A stretch of DNA of 64,000 bases from Lachnospiraceae bacterium. Its GTDB lineage: Bacteria; Bacillota; Clostridia; Lachnospirales; Lachnospiraceae. The notes below the pieces were generated by a model that had not been told where the DNA came from, searched no databases, and was given only the letters and a program-made list of their open reading frames with translations. Position 1 is the stretch's first letter. Each line of letters starts with the position of its first letter. This document shows positions 36,226 through 45,867 of this stretch, piece after piece. Position numbers and translations under genes: made by a program. The stretch covers positions 62,001-126,000 of the forward strand of contig CAJTCL010000014.1 in the NCBI GenBank assembly GCA_910575005.1, in the 5' to 3' direction.

Positions 36226-36782
36226 AGAACCACCTGCCTTACTTCTAATATTTCTGTGTCATGCCACAATGCACCTGTATAGATGTTTCCTGTCATAAAA
36301 TTTTCATAGATAATATCATAAGATATATGTGCTGGCAGAACCCTGTTTAAATAACTGACCAGTTGCTGGTGCGCAGCATCGGTGAGCCCTGCTGTTAAAA
36401 TACAGATTTCCAGACCTTCCTCCATAGCGATGGCAGTTACAGAATCTTCTCCATATAAGACGGTTACGAATGCAGCAATCTTACTTGCAGACAATTTTCC
36501 ATTTCCATAGATATAGGAATAAACCTGCTTACGCCGCTCCTCCAAAGATAATCCTTCTACTGGAAGTTGAAAGAGCTGTTCATAGAACATAAGCTGCACA
36601 GCATCCATATTCATTACAAACTGCTTTCCAATCAAGGTCTCTAAATCAGCCGCCATCTGATCAACAGTCCATCCTGCAAACCGATAAATTGCATCCATCT
36701 CTTTGATCTGTGGATAAAATCGCGGGCCATAAGATACCATCTCTTCGTACCCTGTCTTCTGTTGATTCTGGAATACGTTCAT
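36222..36782 (-). CDS. Baseplate protein, XkdU/DUF2313-like
   Basis: The 186-residue protein begins MNVFQNQQKTGYEEMVSYGP and contains LETLIGKQFVMNMDAVQLMFYEQ. This fits the YmfQ/XkdU family that follows baseplate J genes in contractile-tail phages. It probably forms the wedge or fibre-joining part of the baseplate. Four-base overlaps with genes on both sides show tight coupling. Confidence 0.8.
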   Translation of the reverse strand: MNVFQNQQKTGYEEMVSYGPRFYPQIKEMDAIYRFAGWTVDQMAADLETLIGKQFVMNMDAVQLMFYEQLFQLPVEGLSLEERRKQVYSYIYGNGKLSASKIAAFVTVLYGEDSVTAIAMEEGLEICILTAGLTDAAHQQLVSYLNRVLPAHISYDIIYENFMTGNIYTGALWHDTEILEVRQVVL

Positions 36783-37846
36783 AGAAAGGACACCTCCCCC
36801 AAAACCCCTACATACCCTGCATTTATCTTGACGTTCCCCTCACTGCCATTGATCGTTAATTCCGAAAAATCTTTGATTGCTGTGATATCCGCTAGTATTG
36901 CGACAATCTTCACATACTGGACAAACATCTCTTCCTCATTTGGTGTATGTAGTGCCACTTCCTTTAAGTAGCCATTTAATCTCTTTTTTGCCTCCTCTAT
37001 GGCAGATTCACTGGTATAACCAGCTGATATTTGTGCATGGAAGGAAACATTCAACGTTTGTTCCTTTGCCGCCAGCGCATAAAAATGACACCCGATCGGT
37101 GCCTTTCCTTCTCCCAACCCTTGTGAACCTGGGTCTATTTCTTCTTGTATGCGCCCTGTCAGTGCGTCTGACGCAGCTCTTCCATCCGCACTAATTAGTA
37201 AGGCGGTCACGGTATGTTCTCCTTTTCCAAGTGGAGTGATCACGGCCCTGCCAATTCCCTCATATTCCTCACACCAGCTTTTATACTGCTGTTTGTTCCC
37301 ATTTTCCGCCGAAAACGCAACCGCATCCTGGTAACGCTGCCGTAAACTCTCATCACTTTCCTTGTCATTTCCTGCTAAATACAGCTCTCCCAGTGTCGCT
37401 GCTAATAACCCAGCCGTATTCTTCATAGGAATTAGCATCTGGCCTGGCTGTATATCATTTGTCTCACTTCCAGGCTTTTCCGCTTGCAGGTAATATCCAT
37501 TGTCATAAGAAACCAAAGTAAAGTAATGCCCATCTGCCAGAAACCGTTCTCCCACCATTGCGGATGCCTCCACCCCTTGGAATATCCCTTCATAAAAAGA
37601 AGGAGTGGCCTGCTTACGGTATATCTGCCTCTGTGCCGCTTTCTCTTCTAGTACCTCCCCTGTACAGGTTTCATCCGAAAACATCTGAAATGCCATTCGT
37701 AAATCCTCATAAAATTTGGCCACTCTTAAAATGTGCCCTGTACAGGCATCCATATAGATACTTCCCTGCCTGGTATCTACCCCAAGTGACTGCCCCATCT
37801 GCTTTGCCTGTTCCATCAGATATTCTTCTGTGTATTTTTCAAACAC
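36779..37846 (-). CDS. Baseplate J-like protein (XkdT type)
   Basis: The 355-residue protein has the Baseplate_J pattern. An N-terminal MEQAKQMG-like helix region is followed by KNTAGLLAATLGELYLAGND and ESDESLRQRYQDAVAFSAEN, then GIGRAVITPLGKGEHTVTALLIS. It forms the wedge of a contractile tail baseplate. It sits between XkdS- and XkdU-like genes, the same order as in PBSX. Confidence 0.9.
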   Translation of the reverse strand: MFEKYTEEYLMEQAKQMGQSLGVDTRQGSIYMDACTGHILRVAKFYEDLRMAFQMFSDETCTGEVLEEKAAQRQIYRKQATPSFYEGIFQGVEASAMVGERFLADGHYFTLVSYDNGYYLQAEKPGSETNDIQPGQMLIPMKNTAGLLAATLGELYLAGNDKESDESLRQRYQDAVAFSAENGNKQQYKSWCEEYEGIGRAVITPLGKGEHTVTALLISADGRAASDALTGRIQEEIDPGSQGLGEGKAPIGCHFYALAAKEQTLNVSFHAQISAGYTSESAIEEAKKRLNGYLKEVALHTPNEEEMFVQYVKIVAILADITAIKDFSELTINGSEGNVKINAGYVGVLGEVSFL

Positions 37847-38265
37847 TAGACCGCCTCCTCCACTGGGATTTCTCCATAAATTGTGTCTGCATCAAATGTA
37901 ATCCAGACACTGTCCTTCCCTGGATATCCATCTCCAAATATAATTTTTACATTTGTCACTTTTCGTATGCGCCCATCATGAATAAGCGCATCCTCCACCA
38001 AAAAAGGGATTTCTGTTTCTATATATTCCTGACTGGCTCTGCCATCCATCAGGTTCTCTTGTATCTCACTCCCGTATTGGCTGTCATAGATCAAGCATTT
38101 AAATCTGGGAGTAATTAACGCCTTCTTGATAAACTGCTTTGCTGCTTCCTTCCCATCCACAAAACCGCTAATCCTGCCTTTTTCCCAGTCAACTGCATAG
38201 GTTCTTGTAATCTCAGCTCCCCCTTCTTCTACGGTTTCAAAGGGGAATGGTTTATCTATTGACAT
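37846..38265 (-). CDS. DUF2634 (XkdS-like) baseplate protein
   Basis: The 139-residue protein resembles the gp25-like/XkdS family, with YAVDWEKGRISGFVDGKEAA and ALITPRFKCLIYDSQYGSEI. Family members nucleate sheath assembly on the baseplate. It overlaps the baseplate J start by one base and starts after AAAGGAGGATAAC. Confidence 0.85.
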   Translation of the reverse strand: MSIDKPFPFETVEEGGAEITRTYAVDWEKGRISGFVDGKEAAKQFIKKALITPRFKCLIYDSQYGSEIQENLMDGRASQEYIETEIPFLVEDALIHDGRIRKVTNVKIIFGDGYPGKDSVWITFDADTIYGEIPVEEAV

Positions 38266-38267
38266 AG

Positions 38268-38591
38268 TTATCCTCCTTTTCTGTCGAGCAGATAATAGCT
38301 CTTTCCATTTTTAAATGCCAGCAAGTAAACAACTTCCCCCTGTTTCAAAGCATTATGAACTATGACTGGAGTTTGTTCTAGACCTGCCTGTGGAATATCT
38401 GCCACAATTCTATAATCCCGGAAACATCCAGGCACAACCAGCGAATTTTCCCCTAATTTCATTTTTGCATCATTTACAAGTGCAACCTGCAAAGGGGAAA
38501 CATTGGTGACGATCCCTTCTATTATATTAGGCCCTTCCGGGCACATGGACTGAAATAATTGCTTCAGCCCTGTTGGGGTCTGATTTTCCAT
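38268..38591 (-). CDS. DUF2577 (XkdR-like) phage protein
   Basis: The start is set at MENQTPTGLKQLFQ, right after the upstream stop and GGCGGGATAGG. The 107-residue protein fits DUF2577, with LVVPGCFRDYRI and GEVVYLLAFKNGKSYYLLDR, an OB-like barrel. In PBSX-type phages this gene lies between the hub protein and XkdS, as here. It probably forms part of the tail spike or hub. Confidence 0.8.
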   Translation of the reverse strand: MENQTPTGLKQLFQSMCPEGPNIIEGIVTNVSPLQVALVNDAKMKLGENSLVVPGCFRDYRIVADIPQAGLEQTPVIVHNALKQGEVVYLLAFKNGKSYYLLDRKGG

Positions 38592-38592
38592 C

Positions 38593-39573
38593 CTATCCCG
38601 CCTTTCCGATATCATCTGCAAAATTCAATTTTAATGTCATCTTGTGTGAGTTTCTGGAAAACGTATGGGTATCTTCATCAATATAAAACGTCCGCTTGAT
38701 TCCAAGATGGGGGATTGCCACATACACACACCCGCCGGAAACTGCATCTGTAATTCCGATTCCAGAAACTTTCAGTGTCCTTGCTGGTTTTCCTTTTTCT
38801 TCAAATACTGATTGTACCAGTTCTTTCATTTGGGCTTCATTATAAGTATCATCCACAGACTGCACATCCATAAACATACCAATCTTTTCTTCCAAAGCGG
38901 TATTGGCCTCCTCATAGACTACTGCATCCTCTTTTGACAGAAGCCTTACCCTGGTTTTGATCCCTGCAATGCTCTTTGTGTACTCATAATCTGTAATGTT
39001 AGCTCCCACTTCCAATACCCACTGCATGGCATGTTCCGCCCGTTTTCTCAAATGAACTTTCCCACACTCTGAAGATATGTAGTACCGACAGCCAGTGGCC
39101 TTATATGTGGTGCTCAGCGCATCGAGCAGTACATCATAATAGGTTGTTTTTGCCTTTGGAAGCTCTGGTATCACATGGGCTGTGTCCACAACTTCCCCCG
39201 CTGTCATCCCTGTCCTGGCCATGCAATCCTGGAAAATCTGAGTCGCAGTCTGATTGGAGTAACAGAAAGAATCCCTGTTATTGGCAAGATAATACAGGTT
39301 GTCATATGCAGTAATGGTCATTTTTTTATGATTCCCCTGGGTATGGCTTTCTATGATTCCACGAAACAGTTCTTGTTTTCCAACATACAAAACACACTGG
39401 TCCCCTTCCCCGCAATCCACTAAGACACGTTTCTGTTTTGCCCTTTCCTCATCCAGTAAGGTTGCTTTTATGCATCTTGGTGCAGCCCCTTTCCTTCCAC
39501 TCCAAGTAATACTCTCGAAACATTGCGTCACATCATATCCTACTGTACCTCTTACAATCAAAAATCGTACCAT
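38593..39573 (-). CDS. XkdQ-like tail hub protein
   Basis: The 326-residue protein fits the XkdQ/late control D group. It begins MVRFLIVRGTVGYDVTQCFE and has KMTITAYDNLYYLANNRDSF and TATQIFQDCMARTGM. These are features of the gp27-like hub of contractile tails. A C-terminal OB-like part contains VYVAIPHLGIKRTFYIDEDT. It joins the tube to the spike. It lies between the LysM protein and DUF2577 genes. Confidence 0.85.
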   Translation of the reverse strand: MVRFLIVRGTVGYDVTQCFESITWSGRKGAAPRCIKATLLDEERAKQKRVLVDCGEGDQCVLYVGKQELFRGIIESHTQGNHKKMTITAYDNLYYLANNRDSFCYSNQTATQIFQDCMARTGMTAGEVVDTAHVIPELPKAKTTYYDVLLDALSTTYKATGCRYYISSECGKVHLRKRAEHAMQWVLEVGANITDYEYTKSIAGIKTRVRLLSKEDAVVYEEANTALEEKIGMFMDVQSVDDTYNEAQMKELVQSVFEEKGKPARTLKVSGIGITDAVSGGCVYVAIPHLGIKRTFYIDEDTHTFSRNSHKMTLKLNFADDIGKAG

Positions 39574-39581
39574 AATGCCTC

Positions 39582-40241
39582 CTAAACTGCTGGAATCGTA
39601 AGCACTTGTCCAGGATAAATCAAGTTTGGATTTCCGCCGATCACTTCCCGATTGGCATCATAAATTACCGTATACAAAGAACCATTCCCGTAGAACTGCT
39701 TTGCGATATTCCACAGACAGTCTCCGTTTACTACGGTATAAGACTGTCCTTGTGTGGTATTGTCAGTCCTGCTATCTGCGGAAGATAGATTTGCTTTCCC
39801 ACTGTCAATGTCAATTTTCAGTATCCTTACCGCAGCTTTACGGTATTCCTTAAGCTTCAGTGTATAATAGATCGTCCCTGGATCCCCGCCCTGCTCATGT
39901 ACTTGAAAACTTTCAATGGTAACATACATAGATACTTTTGTCTTGCCTGTGATCGAAAACCGAACCGGTTTTCCACTCTCTTTCATACTAAGAATTTTTT
40001 TCACTGCTTTTTGTGGGTCTGGGATATGCTTCATTTTACAGCCACGAAAATACTTCTTCGGAAAAAAAGAAGAAAACTGTATCACAGCAGCACTGCTGTC
40101 CTGCATAATGGTAACTTCACCTATCCCACAAACCTGCAGACTTTCATTTTTAGATTCATAAGATACGGCAACCTTTTCTGGCAATACCGGAAATTCAAAA
40201 AGTTTCTTTTGTTTTAGGTACATCCTGCATTTAGAACTCAT
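39582..40241 (-). CDS. XkdP-like tail protein with C-terminal LysM domain
   Basis: The 219-residue protein has an N-terminal tail domain and a C-terminal LysM (about 168-218, with [34 protein letters not shown]). LysM binds peptidoglycan or helps assembly of the baseplate hub, as in gp53-like proteins. The gene overlaps the tape measure stop by 11 bases and matches xkdP in order and length. Confidence 0.9.
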   Translation of the reverse strand: MSSKCRMYLKQKKLFEFPVLPEKVAVSYESKNESLQVCGIGEVTIMQDSSAAVIQFSSFFPKKYFRGCKMKHIPDPQKAVKKILSMKESGKPVRFSITGKTKVSMYVTIESFQVHEQGGDPGTIYYTLKLKEYRKAAVRILKIDIDSGKANLSSADSRTDNTTQGQSYTVVNGDCLWNIAKQFYGNGSLYTVIYDANREVIGGNPNLIYPGQVLTIPAV

Positions 40242-43200
40242 ACTGCAAATCTCCTTCCTCCATGATTTCCTGCCGAATGATTGACATCAGTGCTTCTTTG
40301 ACATTTTCAAACATTACCTCCACCACCTGTTCTTTGGAAACTCCTTTGCCAGTTACCTGCAGACTTCCATTTCCATTGATATTCAGATTAATGGTCTTTT
40401 CACCGGAAATACTTTCCGTTGATGCTTTTCCTGCCGCCTGCATGGTGTTTATGGGGTTCCATGCCACCTGTCTATTTTCTATCCCCAACATCTGCCCTGC
40501 ATCCATCCACATACTCTTAGAACGCTCAGAACCATCCATTGGGATGATATATTCCCCGCCTGCCTCTGCTACAATTCCAAGGTGTGGCTGGTCAAAATAG
40601 CCGCCCTCTGCATGGAGAGATGCCTTCACGCTTGCTGTCCCTGTGCCGCCACCAGAAAAGTTGATGTTTGCGGTTGGGTTCGCAAGCTTATAATTGGCGG
40701 TAATCGTCACATTTGTACTTGTATGAAAACCTGCTGCAAATGCCTTATTAATAGCATCTCCTACCTTGTGATACAAGCTGCTGACTGCTTCCTGGATGGT
40801 TCCAATCGTCGCCTGAATTGCAGAAGCAATCCCATTGCCCACTGCTGATGTAACTGATTCATAGGATAAATTGGCAGTACATCCATCAATGGCTTCCTGA
40901 ACCGCAGAGGTAAGTTTGCTGTCATCGATACTGATGTCTGACACCTGGTACTCTACAGAAACATTTTTCTCCACTGTCTCTGTTTCTTCCATTTCATTTG
41001 CTTGCTGCAGTGCACTCTTGTCTTCCTCTCCACGCTCATAGGTAGTATCTACTTTCTGCGTCATATGAACCGATTCCGAGGTTGCTTCATCTGCCTGTTT
41101 TTGGGCTTCTTCATGAGCCTCATTAGCTGCTTCCCCAACCCCTGAGGCATCCACCTCCACTTTATCTGCTGGGATATAGATTTTCTGTCCTACCTGAATT
41201 TCGTTTGGGTTTTCTATGTTAGGGTTTGTCTCTAGCAATTCATCTATGGTGATACCAACCTGCGCGGCGATGTCTTCTAGGGATTGCCCTGGTGCTGTAA
41301 CCTCAAATTCGACTGCTACCATTTCATTCTCTAAAGTAATGATTTCTCCTGTTGCATTAATGCCTTCCATAGCCTTTGTAAGCAGCTCCCTCACTCTATC
41401 CGCATTAACGGCAAGATTCTGCAATTCAACATCCAAATCCTCAAGCTTTACTGGGTCATTGGTAACATTCTCTGTGGAAGTTGCCACAGCTCTTTCCAAT
41501 GCCGAGGTCAACTCTTCTGGTACATCAACGGTACCATCTTGAATAGCATCTACTAAAGCTTTGCTCGCCGGATCTGCTACCATCTGTTGAGCAAACACCG
41601 CCCAGCCAGCATCCGCATCCCCCGCTGCTGCCCCTATCTGAATGGATTCATTAAATGCCTCTGCCACTGCTTTTGGAACTTTTTGCCCTTCTTTGACATA
41701 CTCATCAATCATAGATTCCATTGCAGTAGTGTCTGGTTTCATATTTTCATATAATTTAGATAAAGCCTCTTGATCTGCGCCACTGATATTTGTACTATTC
41801 TTATATGCGTTCTGTAATTTTCTTTCAAGATTATCATTACTACACTCATCAAAATAATGATTAACTTCTTCCAGAAAGTTGTCTGTTTCTTCTTTAATTC
41901 CTTCCCTATTTTGCTTTAATTTTTCTCCATAAGTGTCAGAAAGAGTATCAGCTTCAAACCCCAGACTGTTGGCCAATGAGAATGCCTCTTCATTTCTTGC
42001 AACCTGTGCAAACCGCTCCTTATAACCATCCCCTTGACTTTGTGTCAGCCTTCCTGACTCCATCAATCCATTAATCACACTATAGACTTGCTTTGCATCC
42101 GCCTCTAATGCCTCGGCCGCTGTTTCCCTCTGTTCCTGCAATGCCTCTATGATGGAAGTAAAAGTCCCTGAGGTCAAGTCTTTCCCTGATAATCTGCCAT
42201 ACTGCTGCGTAATCAAATCCATCTCTGCCTGGGCTTCTGAGGATTTCCATCCAGAAAGAATGCTGTTAATTTTCCCCTGGAGAATATCTATTGCGGCCTG
42301 TTCGTCCACATCAATAATGCCATCCTCCAAAGCCATTTCCACTAAGTTTGTGAGCTGTTTCTTTATGGTTTCCACCTCTGCCATATCCTCTGCTGCCCAT
42401 TTCGATATGCTGTTTGCCAAATTTCCGCCAAAGTTGCTGCCTAACATTGTAGTTACAGAAATTTCTGCTGCATAAGACCTTTCTGAAAGCTCATCCAGGC
42501 TTGACTGTGTAAATGTCTCAATATTTGCCAAAAACGTTTCCTTATCTGTTTCATCTAATGCCATGCCAACCCTGGCTTTCCATTCCAATGTGTCGTTAGA
42601 TGCAAGAGCTTCTTGTGCCTGCTGTAGCAACTGGTCTGCATTTTCAAAATGTCCAAGGGCTGCATTGATATTCACCATCCAGTCCGCCTTTAGGACATGC
42701 CCTGCAAAATCCTGTATCTGGCTGTCATCCAGCTCGATATCCCCAAAGTGTGTTTCCAGGCTATCATTGATCTGCATCTGATTATAAGAATGAATGGCAA
42801 CTCCTATGGCTGTCACTGCCGCTGCCACTGCTGCTGCACCTGCTGCCCAAGGATTGCCAAATATGGTCGTTGCCAGTTTTGACAGAGAACTTCCGATATT
42901 GGATGCAAAAGAAACCGTCTTAAAGGCCAGAAATCCAGCCGCCAGACTGCTAAATGCTCCGGCGATCGCTTGCGGATTCTTTAAGATCGTCTCAAACAGC
43001 GGTTTCAATGCATTTCCCAGTTTCGCCGCGCCTTCTGCCAAAGCTCCAAACGCATCTGGCACCCAGTCTGTAAGAATTGGGATCACAGTATCTGTAATAT
43101 ACTGTGCCCCGTCTCGCAGCGGTCCCTCCATCTGCTCAAACACCTGAAGCTGCATTTCCTCAAAGGCGCTGTTCATATTTGCCATATCACCGGAAAGGTT

Positions 43201-44610
43201 ATCATTCATGATACCTGCCATGTTTTCTGCCGTGCCGCCTGCATTCCGCAGCTCTTCCTCATAGCCTGAGATCGTGTCCATCCCTTCTGTTAGGATCATG
43301 TTCATTGCTTTTATGGAATCTGCAGTAAACGTTGTTCCCAAGGCTGCCGCTTTCTGTGCATCTCCCATTCCATCTGTGGCACTTTCCACATCTGTCAGAA
43401 TATCTGTCAAATCACGGAAATTTCCTTCGCTATCTTGCACTGCAATGGCCGTCTCCCCGATCTTGATAACTCCCTCATCCATCTTCTGGGTAATATCACG
43501 CATCACTGCCGCCAACGCGGTACCTGCCTCAGAACCTTTATACCCTTGGTTTGCCATAGCTTCTAATAAGGATGTGGTTGTCTCTACATCCTGCCCTGCA
43601 GCGTGCATATTGGCAGCGCTGTTTCTATATGCCTCACCAAGTGCCTCCGCTGTGGTATTACTATTTGATTGAGCAAAAGCTAACATATCTGCAAAATAAG
43701 CTGCCTGGGAAGCCTCCATTCCAAATGCACTTAGATAATCTGTGACCATATCAGATGCCTGCCCAAGCCCCATACCAGAAGCGGCAGCCAGATTCAGTAC
43801 ACCGCCCAATGCAGAAGCGGACTGGTTTGCATCCCATCCAGCAAGGCTCATATATTTCAATGCCTCTGCTGCCTCAGATGCTGAGAATACCGTAGTTGCT
43901 CCATACTCACGGGCTGTGGCCTCAAGCTGTTCCATCTCAGCAGCAGACGCCCCAGAGATTGCCTGGACTTCAGACATCATGGAAGTATAACCTTTGCCAA
44001 GTTCCACAGCGTCCGATGCAAAATCTTTTATTTTTCCTAAAACCGTTGCCCCTGCTACGACTGCAAATAAGGATTTCAATGCCCCCGCCAGATCAAATGC
44101 CTTGCCTCCAGCATCCCCCATCGCCTGTCCTGCGCCTTGTGCTTCCTCTGGGAGATTTCCCAAGACTTCTTCTCCGTTCTCACCTACTTCCCCTAAGCCC
44201 TCTCCCAAATGTTCGGCAGCTTCCACAAGATCATCTATACTCTCTCCAGCTCCCTCTGCTGATTCTGCCATATCCTGCACACTTTCCGCTGCATCTGCAA
44301 GAGTTTCTGTTAGTTCCTGGGTATTGTCTGCAGCTTCCTCGAATGGCTCTGATAACCCTGCTGCACTTCCTACTCCTGTTGCCACACGGCCCATTGCTGC
44401 TGCAAGGGAGTTCGTTTCCGTAGCAGCTCCACGGATTGCATTTCCAAGTCTGGTTGCAAACTGTTCTGGTGCAGAGGTATGAAAAGCATTGTCAATCTGT
44501 CTGCCAGCCATCTGTACCTGACTGGCTGCATTCCTTGCTGTTGTGGTTATTTTTGTGAGCTTTGTATTCACATCCTCCTGTAATTTAAGCCTTATTGTTA
44601 CATCATTCAT
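40231..44610 (-). CDS. Tail tape measure protein with an internal LysM domain
   Basis: The 1459-residue protein has the TP901 tape-measure core. It contains [40 protein letters not shown] and [20 protein letters not shown] (about 200-330). A hydrophobic stretch lies at about 545-610 ([20 protein letters not shown]). Long coiled regions flank these. An unusual LysM domain sits at about 1095-1143 ([20 protein letters not shown] then [10 protein letters not shown]). The protein sets tail length and is ejected to help DNA entry; LysM could grip the wall. Its start follows a terminator-like hairpin with seven T residues. Confidence 0.92.
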   Translation of the reverse strand: MNDVTIRLKLQEDVNTKLTKITTTARNAASQVQMAGRQIDNAFHTSAPEQFATRLGNAIRGAATETNSLAAAMGRVATGVGSAAGLSEPFEEAADNTQELTETLADAAESVQDMAESAEGAGESIDDLVEAAEHLGEGLGEVGENGEEVLGNLPEEAQGAGQAMGDAGGKAFDLAGALKSLFAVVAGATVLGKIKDFASDAVELGKGYTSMMSEVQAISGASAAEMEQLEATAREYGATTVFSASEAAEALKYMSLAGWDANQSASALGGVLNLAAASGMGLGQASDMVTDYLSAFGMEASQAAYFADMLAFAQSNSNTTAEALGEAYRNSAANMHAAGQDVETTTSLLEAMANQGYKGSEAGTALAAVMRDITQKMDEGVIKIGETAIAVQDSEGNFRDLTDILTDVESATDGMGDAQKAAALGTTFTADSIKAMNMILTEGMDTISGYEEELRNAGGTAENMAGIMNDNLSGDMANMNSAFEEMQLQVFEQMEGPLRDGAQYITDTVIPILTDWVPDAFGALAEGAAKLGNALKPLFETILKNPQAIAGAFSSLAAGFLAFKTVSFASNIGSSLSKLATTIFGNPWAAGAAAVAAAVTAIGVAIHSYNQMQINDSLETHFGDIELDDSQIQDFAGHVLKADWMVNINAALGHFENADQLLQQAQEALASNDTLEWKARVGMALDETDKETFLANIETFTQSSLDELSERSYAAEISVTTMLGSNFGGNLANSISKWAAEDMAEVETIKKQLTNLVEMALEDGIIDVDEQAAIDILQGKINSILSGWKSSEAQAEMDLITQQYGRLSGKDLTSGTFTSIIEALQEQRETAAEALEADAKQVYSVINGLMESGRLTQSQGDGYKERFAQVARNEEAFSLANSLGFEADTLSDTYGEKLKQNREGIKEETDNFLEEVNHYFDECSNDNLERKLQNAYKNSTNISGADQEALSKLYENMKPDTTAMESMIDEYVKEGQKVPKAVAEAFNESIQIGAAAGDADAGWAVFAQQMVADPASKALVDAIQDGTVDVPEELTSALERAVATSTENVTNDPVKLEDLDVELQNLAVNADRVRELLTKAMEGINATGEIITLENEMVAVEFEVTAPGQSLEDIAAQVGITIDELLETNPNIENPNEIQVGQKIYIPADKVEVDASGVGEAANEAHEEAQKQADEATSESVHMTQKVDTTYERGEEDKSALQQANEMEETETVEKNVSVEYQVSDISIDDSKLTSAVQEAIDGCTANLSYESVTSAVGNGIASAIQATIGTIQEAVSSLYHKVGDAINKAFAAGFHTSTNVTITANYKLANPTANINFSGGGTGTASVKASLHAEGGYFDQPHLGIVAEAGGEYIIPMDGSERSKSMWMDAGQMLGIENRQVAWNPINTMQAAGKASTESISGEKTINLNINGNGSLQVTGKGVSKEQVVEVMFENVKEALMSIIRQEIMEEGDLQYEF

Positions 44611-44633
44611 GACATGCCCCCTTTCTTCTGCAC

Positions 44634-44663
44634 AAAAAAACTACCAGCCATTGGGCCAGTAGT
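44634..44663 (-). terminator. Terminator-like hairpin just before the tape measure gene
   Basis: On the minus strand ACTACTGGCC-CAAT-GGCTGGTAGT (with two G-U pairs) is followed by seven T residues. It lies between the inserted toxin-antitoxin modules and the tape measure ribosome binding site, within the late operon. Confidence 0.75.
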
Positions 44664-44746
44664 CTTTAACATGAAACATTTTGAAATTTTTATCATTTTG
44701 TAGAAAAATGTAGCATATTGTAAATATATATAGTATCATGGTTTTG

Positions 44747-44770
44747 TTGTCCAACCGATACCCGACAACG
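44747..44770 (+). promoter_or_regulatory. 5' stem-loop in the toxin 1 mRNA leader
   Basis: GTTGTC and GACAAC form a 6-bp stem just before GGGAGGAGG, the ribosome binding site of the small toxin. It resembles the leader helix that limits translation in par/Fst-type toxin mRNAs. Confidence 0.5.
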
Positions 44771-44785
44771 GGAGGAGGTGTTGAC

Positions 44786-44881
44786 ATGGAAGTTATATTC
44801 TCGTTTTTACTCTCTATCATAGCAAGTGTAATTGCCTACTACATTTGCAAATGGCTAGATAGAGATGATAAGGACAACTAA
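44786..44881 (+). CDS. Type I toxin peptide, Fst-like, locus 1 (31 residues)
   Basis: The small gene has a very strong site (GGGAGGAGGTG) 5 bases before ATG. It encodes a 31-residue peptide: MEVIFSFLLSIIASVIAYYI then CKWLDRDDKDN. This is a single transmembrane helix with a charged C-terminal tail, the form of Fst/TxpA-type membrane toxins. It lies on the plus strand, opposite to the phage late genes. A convergent antisense RNA shares its terminator. A direct repeat of the start region in the antisense unit provides pairing. Fst-type toxins damage the membrane or nucleoid when unpaired. The function is inferred from the architecture. Confidence 0.75.
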   Translation: MEVIFSFLLSIIASVIAYYICKWLDRDDKDN

Positions 44882-44914
44882 TAGTCTACTGGGTGCTTTG
44901 CCAGTATAAAAGTA

Positions 44915-44962
44915 AAGAAGAATCCCCAACTGTATTCGCGGTACAGCTGGGGATTTGTTTCT
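44915..44962. terminator. Bidirectional terminator shared by toxin 1 and its antisense RNA
   Basis: ATCCCCAACTGTA pairs with TACAGCTGGGGAT around TTCGCGG. T-rich sequence on the plus side (TTGTTT) and TTCTTCTTTACTTTT on the minus side allow termination in both directions. Confidence 0.8.
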
Positions 44963-44996
44963 TCCGTCAACATGGACTTATATTCTCGTTTGCCTA
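44918..44996 (-). ncRNA. Predicted antitoxin RNA of type I locus 1
   Basis: Transcription from the promoter at 45030-45002 should start near 44996 and stop at the shared terminator, giving an RNA of about 80 nt. It carries AAACGAGAATATAA and TCCATGT, complementary to the toxin start region (GGACATG-like segment and TTATATTCTCGTTT at 44793-44806). The convergent layout with direct repeats matches the par locus of pAD1. Confidence 0.7.
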
Positions 44997-45001
44997 CTGG
45001 C

Positions 45002-45030
45002 ATTATAGCATATGCAGTTTTTGATTGCAA
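45002..45030 (-). promoter_or_regulatory. Promoter of antitoxin RNA 1
   Basis: The minus strand shows TTGCAA (45030-45025), a 17-bp spacer and a perfect TATAAT (45007-45002), with TG one base upstream of the -10. The same block recurs at 55391-55419. Confidence 0.8.
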
Positions 45031-45071
45031 GATGCATTTTTAAGGCAAAAGGAAAATGATAACAATAAGCA

Positions 45072-45096
45072 AAGGCAAGCCTATTGACCTACCTTT
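45072..45096 (-). terminator. Minus-strand terminator after hicB
   Basis: GGTAGG-TCAATAGG-CTTGCC followed by TTTGC forms a hairpin with G-U pairs. A homologous element lies at 55456-55482 beside the second type I locus. Confidence 0.5.
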
Positions 45097-45125
45097 CTCT
45101 GTAATCCCTATCCATATTCAAAAAC

Positions 45126-45548
45126 TCACCGTGACACATTTAATTTTACCATCAATGCTTCCTGTAATACTCTTGAAACATTAATATGCGCTTTTTCTGC
45201 CTCTACATTTAACCAATTGGGAAGCGTAACATTTCTTCTTACCATTTTGTTATCCATCCTCTTACGATATTCTAAAAAGTCAATATCCACAAGAGTCAAA
45301 ATCCCGATGGAATAATCAAATACTTCTGTGTCCTCTTTCGCCTTTTTCATTGCTTCCTCTACCGTTGATGGAACTGGAAGCACCTTCCCATCATCCTCAT
45401 AATCAACACCTTTTAACCCGATTGCATCTCTTGCCATCTCAATGGCATCCGCCATATTTTTTCCCTCTGTATAAATATCCATATCAGGAACATATACCAG
45501 AAAATCTCCTTTATATTCTGCAATAAATGTTGGATATACTTGTTTCAC
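45126..45548 (-). CDS. hicB: HicB antitoxin
   Basis: The 140-residue protein starts with GTG after AAAGGCGG. The N-terminal HicB RNase-H-like domain shows FIAEYKGDFLVYVPDMDIYT and NMADAIEMARDAIGLKGVDY. The C-terminal ribbon-helix-helix is in RRNVTLPNWLNVEAEKAHIN. It binds the HicA toxin and represses the pair's promoter. It is 50 bases downstream of hicA. The pair is embedded in a phage structural operon between tail chaperone and tape measure genes. Confidence 0.9.
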   Translation of the reverse strand: MKQVYPTFIAEYKGDFLVYVPDMDIYTEGKNMADAIEMARDAIGLKGVDYEDDGKVLPVPSTVEEAMKKAKEDTEVFDYSIGILTLVDIDFLEYRKRMDNKMVRRNVTLPNWLNVEAEKAHINVSRVLQEALMVKLNVSR

Positions 45549-45598
45549 CCTTGCACCGCCTTTCTACACTTTATATAAAATTATAAGGAATCTGGGGA

Positions 45599-45772
45599 CT
45601 ATTTCAGTCCCCATTTCTTTAGAATTCTTTTGGCTGTTATCTCATTGATTTCATTATGCCTTGGAACCTGCTCTGTATCGCTGCCCCTCTTGTATGTATC
45701 ATGGTTCCCTCCATGTTCTTTAAATTGAAAACCAGCTTCTTCTAGCTTCCTTATTAGGTCACGTTTCTTCAT
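45599..45772 (-). CDS. hicA: HicA toxin (mRNA interferase)
   Basis: This 57-residue protein starts MKKRDLIRKLEEAGFQFKEH. It carries the catalytic GGNHDTYKRG (His 24) and PRHNEINEITAKRILKKWGL, a textbook HicA double-stranded RNA-binding fold. HicA cleaves mRNA when freed from HicB. The site GGAGGAGG lies upstream. It is first in the hicAB unit, driven by its own promoter within the prophage late region. Confidence 0.92.
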   Translation of the reverse strand: MKKRDLIRKLEEAGFQFKEHGGNHDTYKRGSDTEQVPRHNEINEITAKRILKKWGLK

Positions 45773-45795
45773 TAGGTTTCCTCCTCCATGTTTAT

Positions 45796-45824
45796 ACTAT
45801 ACACATTATTTACACACTAGTCAA
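45796..45824 (-). promoter_or_regulatory. hicAB promoter
   Basis: The minus strand carries TTGACT (45824-45819), a 17-bp spacer and TATAGT (45801-45796), 24 bases before the hicA start. ACTATTGACTAGT overlapping the -35 is a likely HicB operator half-palindrome. Confidence 0.75.
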
Positions 45825-45867
45825 TAGTATTTTATGTGTACATTTTTGACTCAGAAACCACAAACCT

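Noticed and set aside
44026-44482. Long open frames antisense to the tape measure gene (e.g. Ala/Pro/Ser-rich frames)
   Set aside because: They mirror the Ala- and Glu-rich sense strand, lack ribosome binding sites and have biased, repetitive composition.
44698-44726. TTGTAG-17-TAAATA as promoter of type I toxin 1
   Set aside because: The -10 matches consensus at only about half of its positions. The true toxin promoter could not be chosen with confidence.
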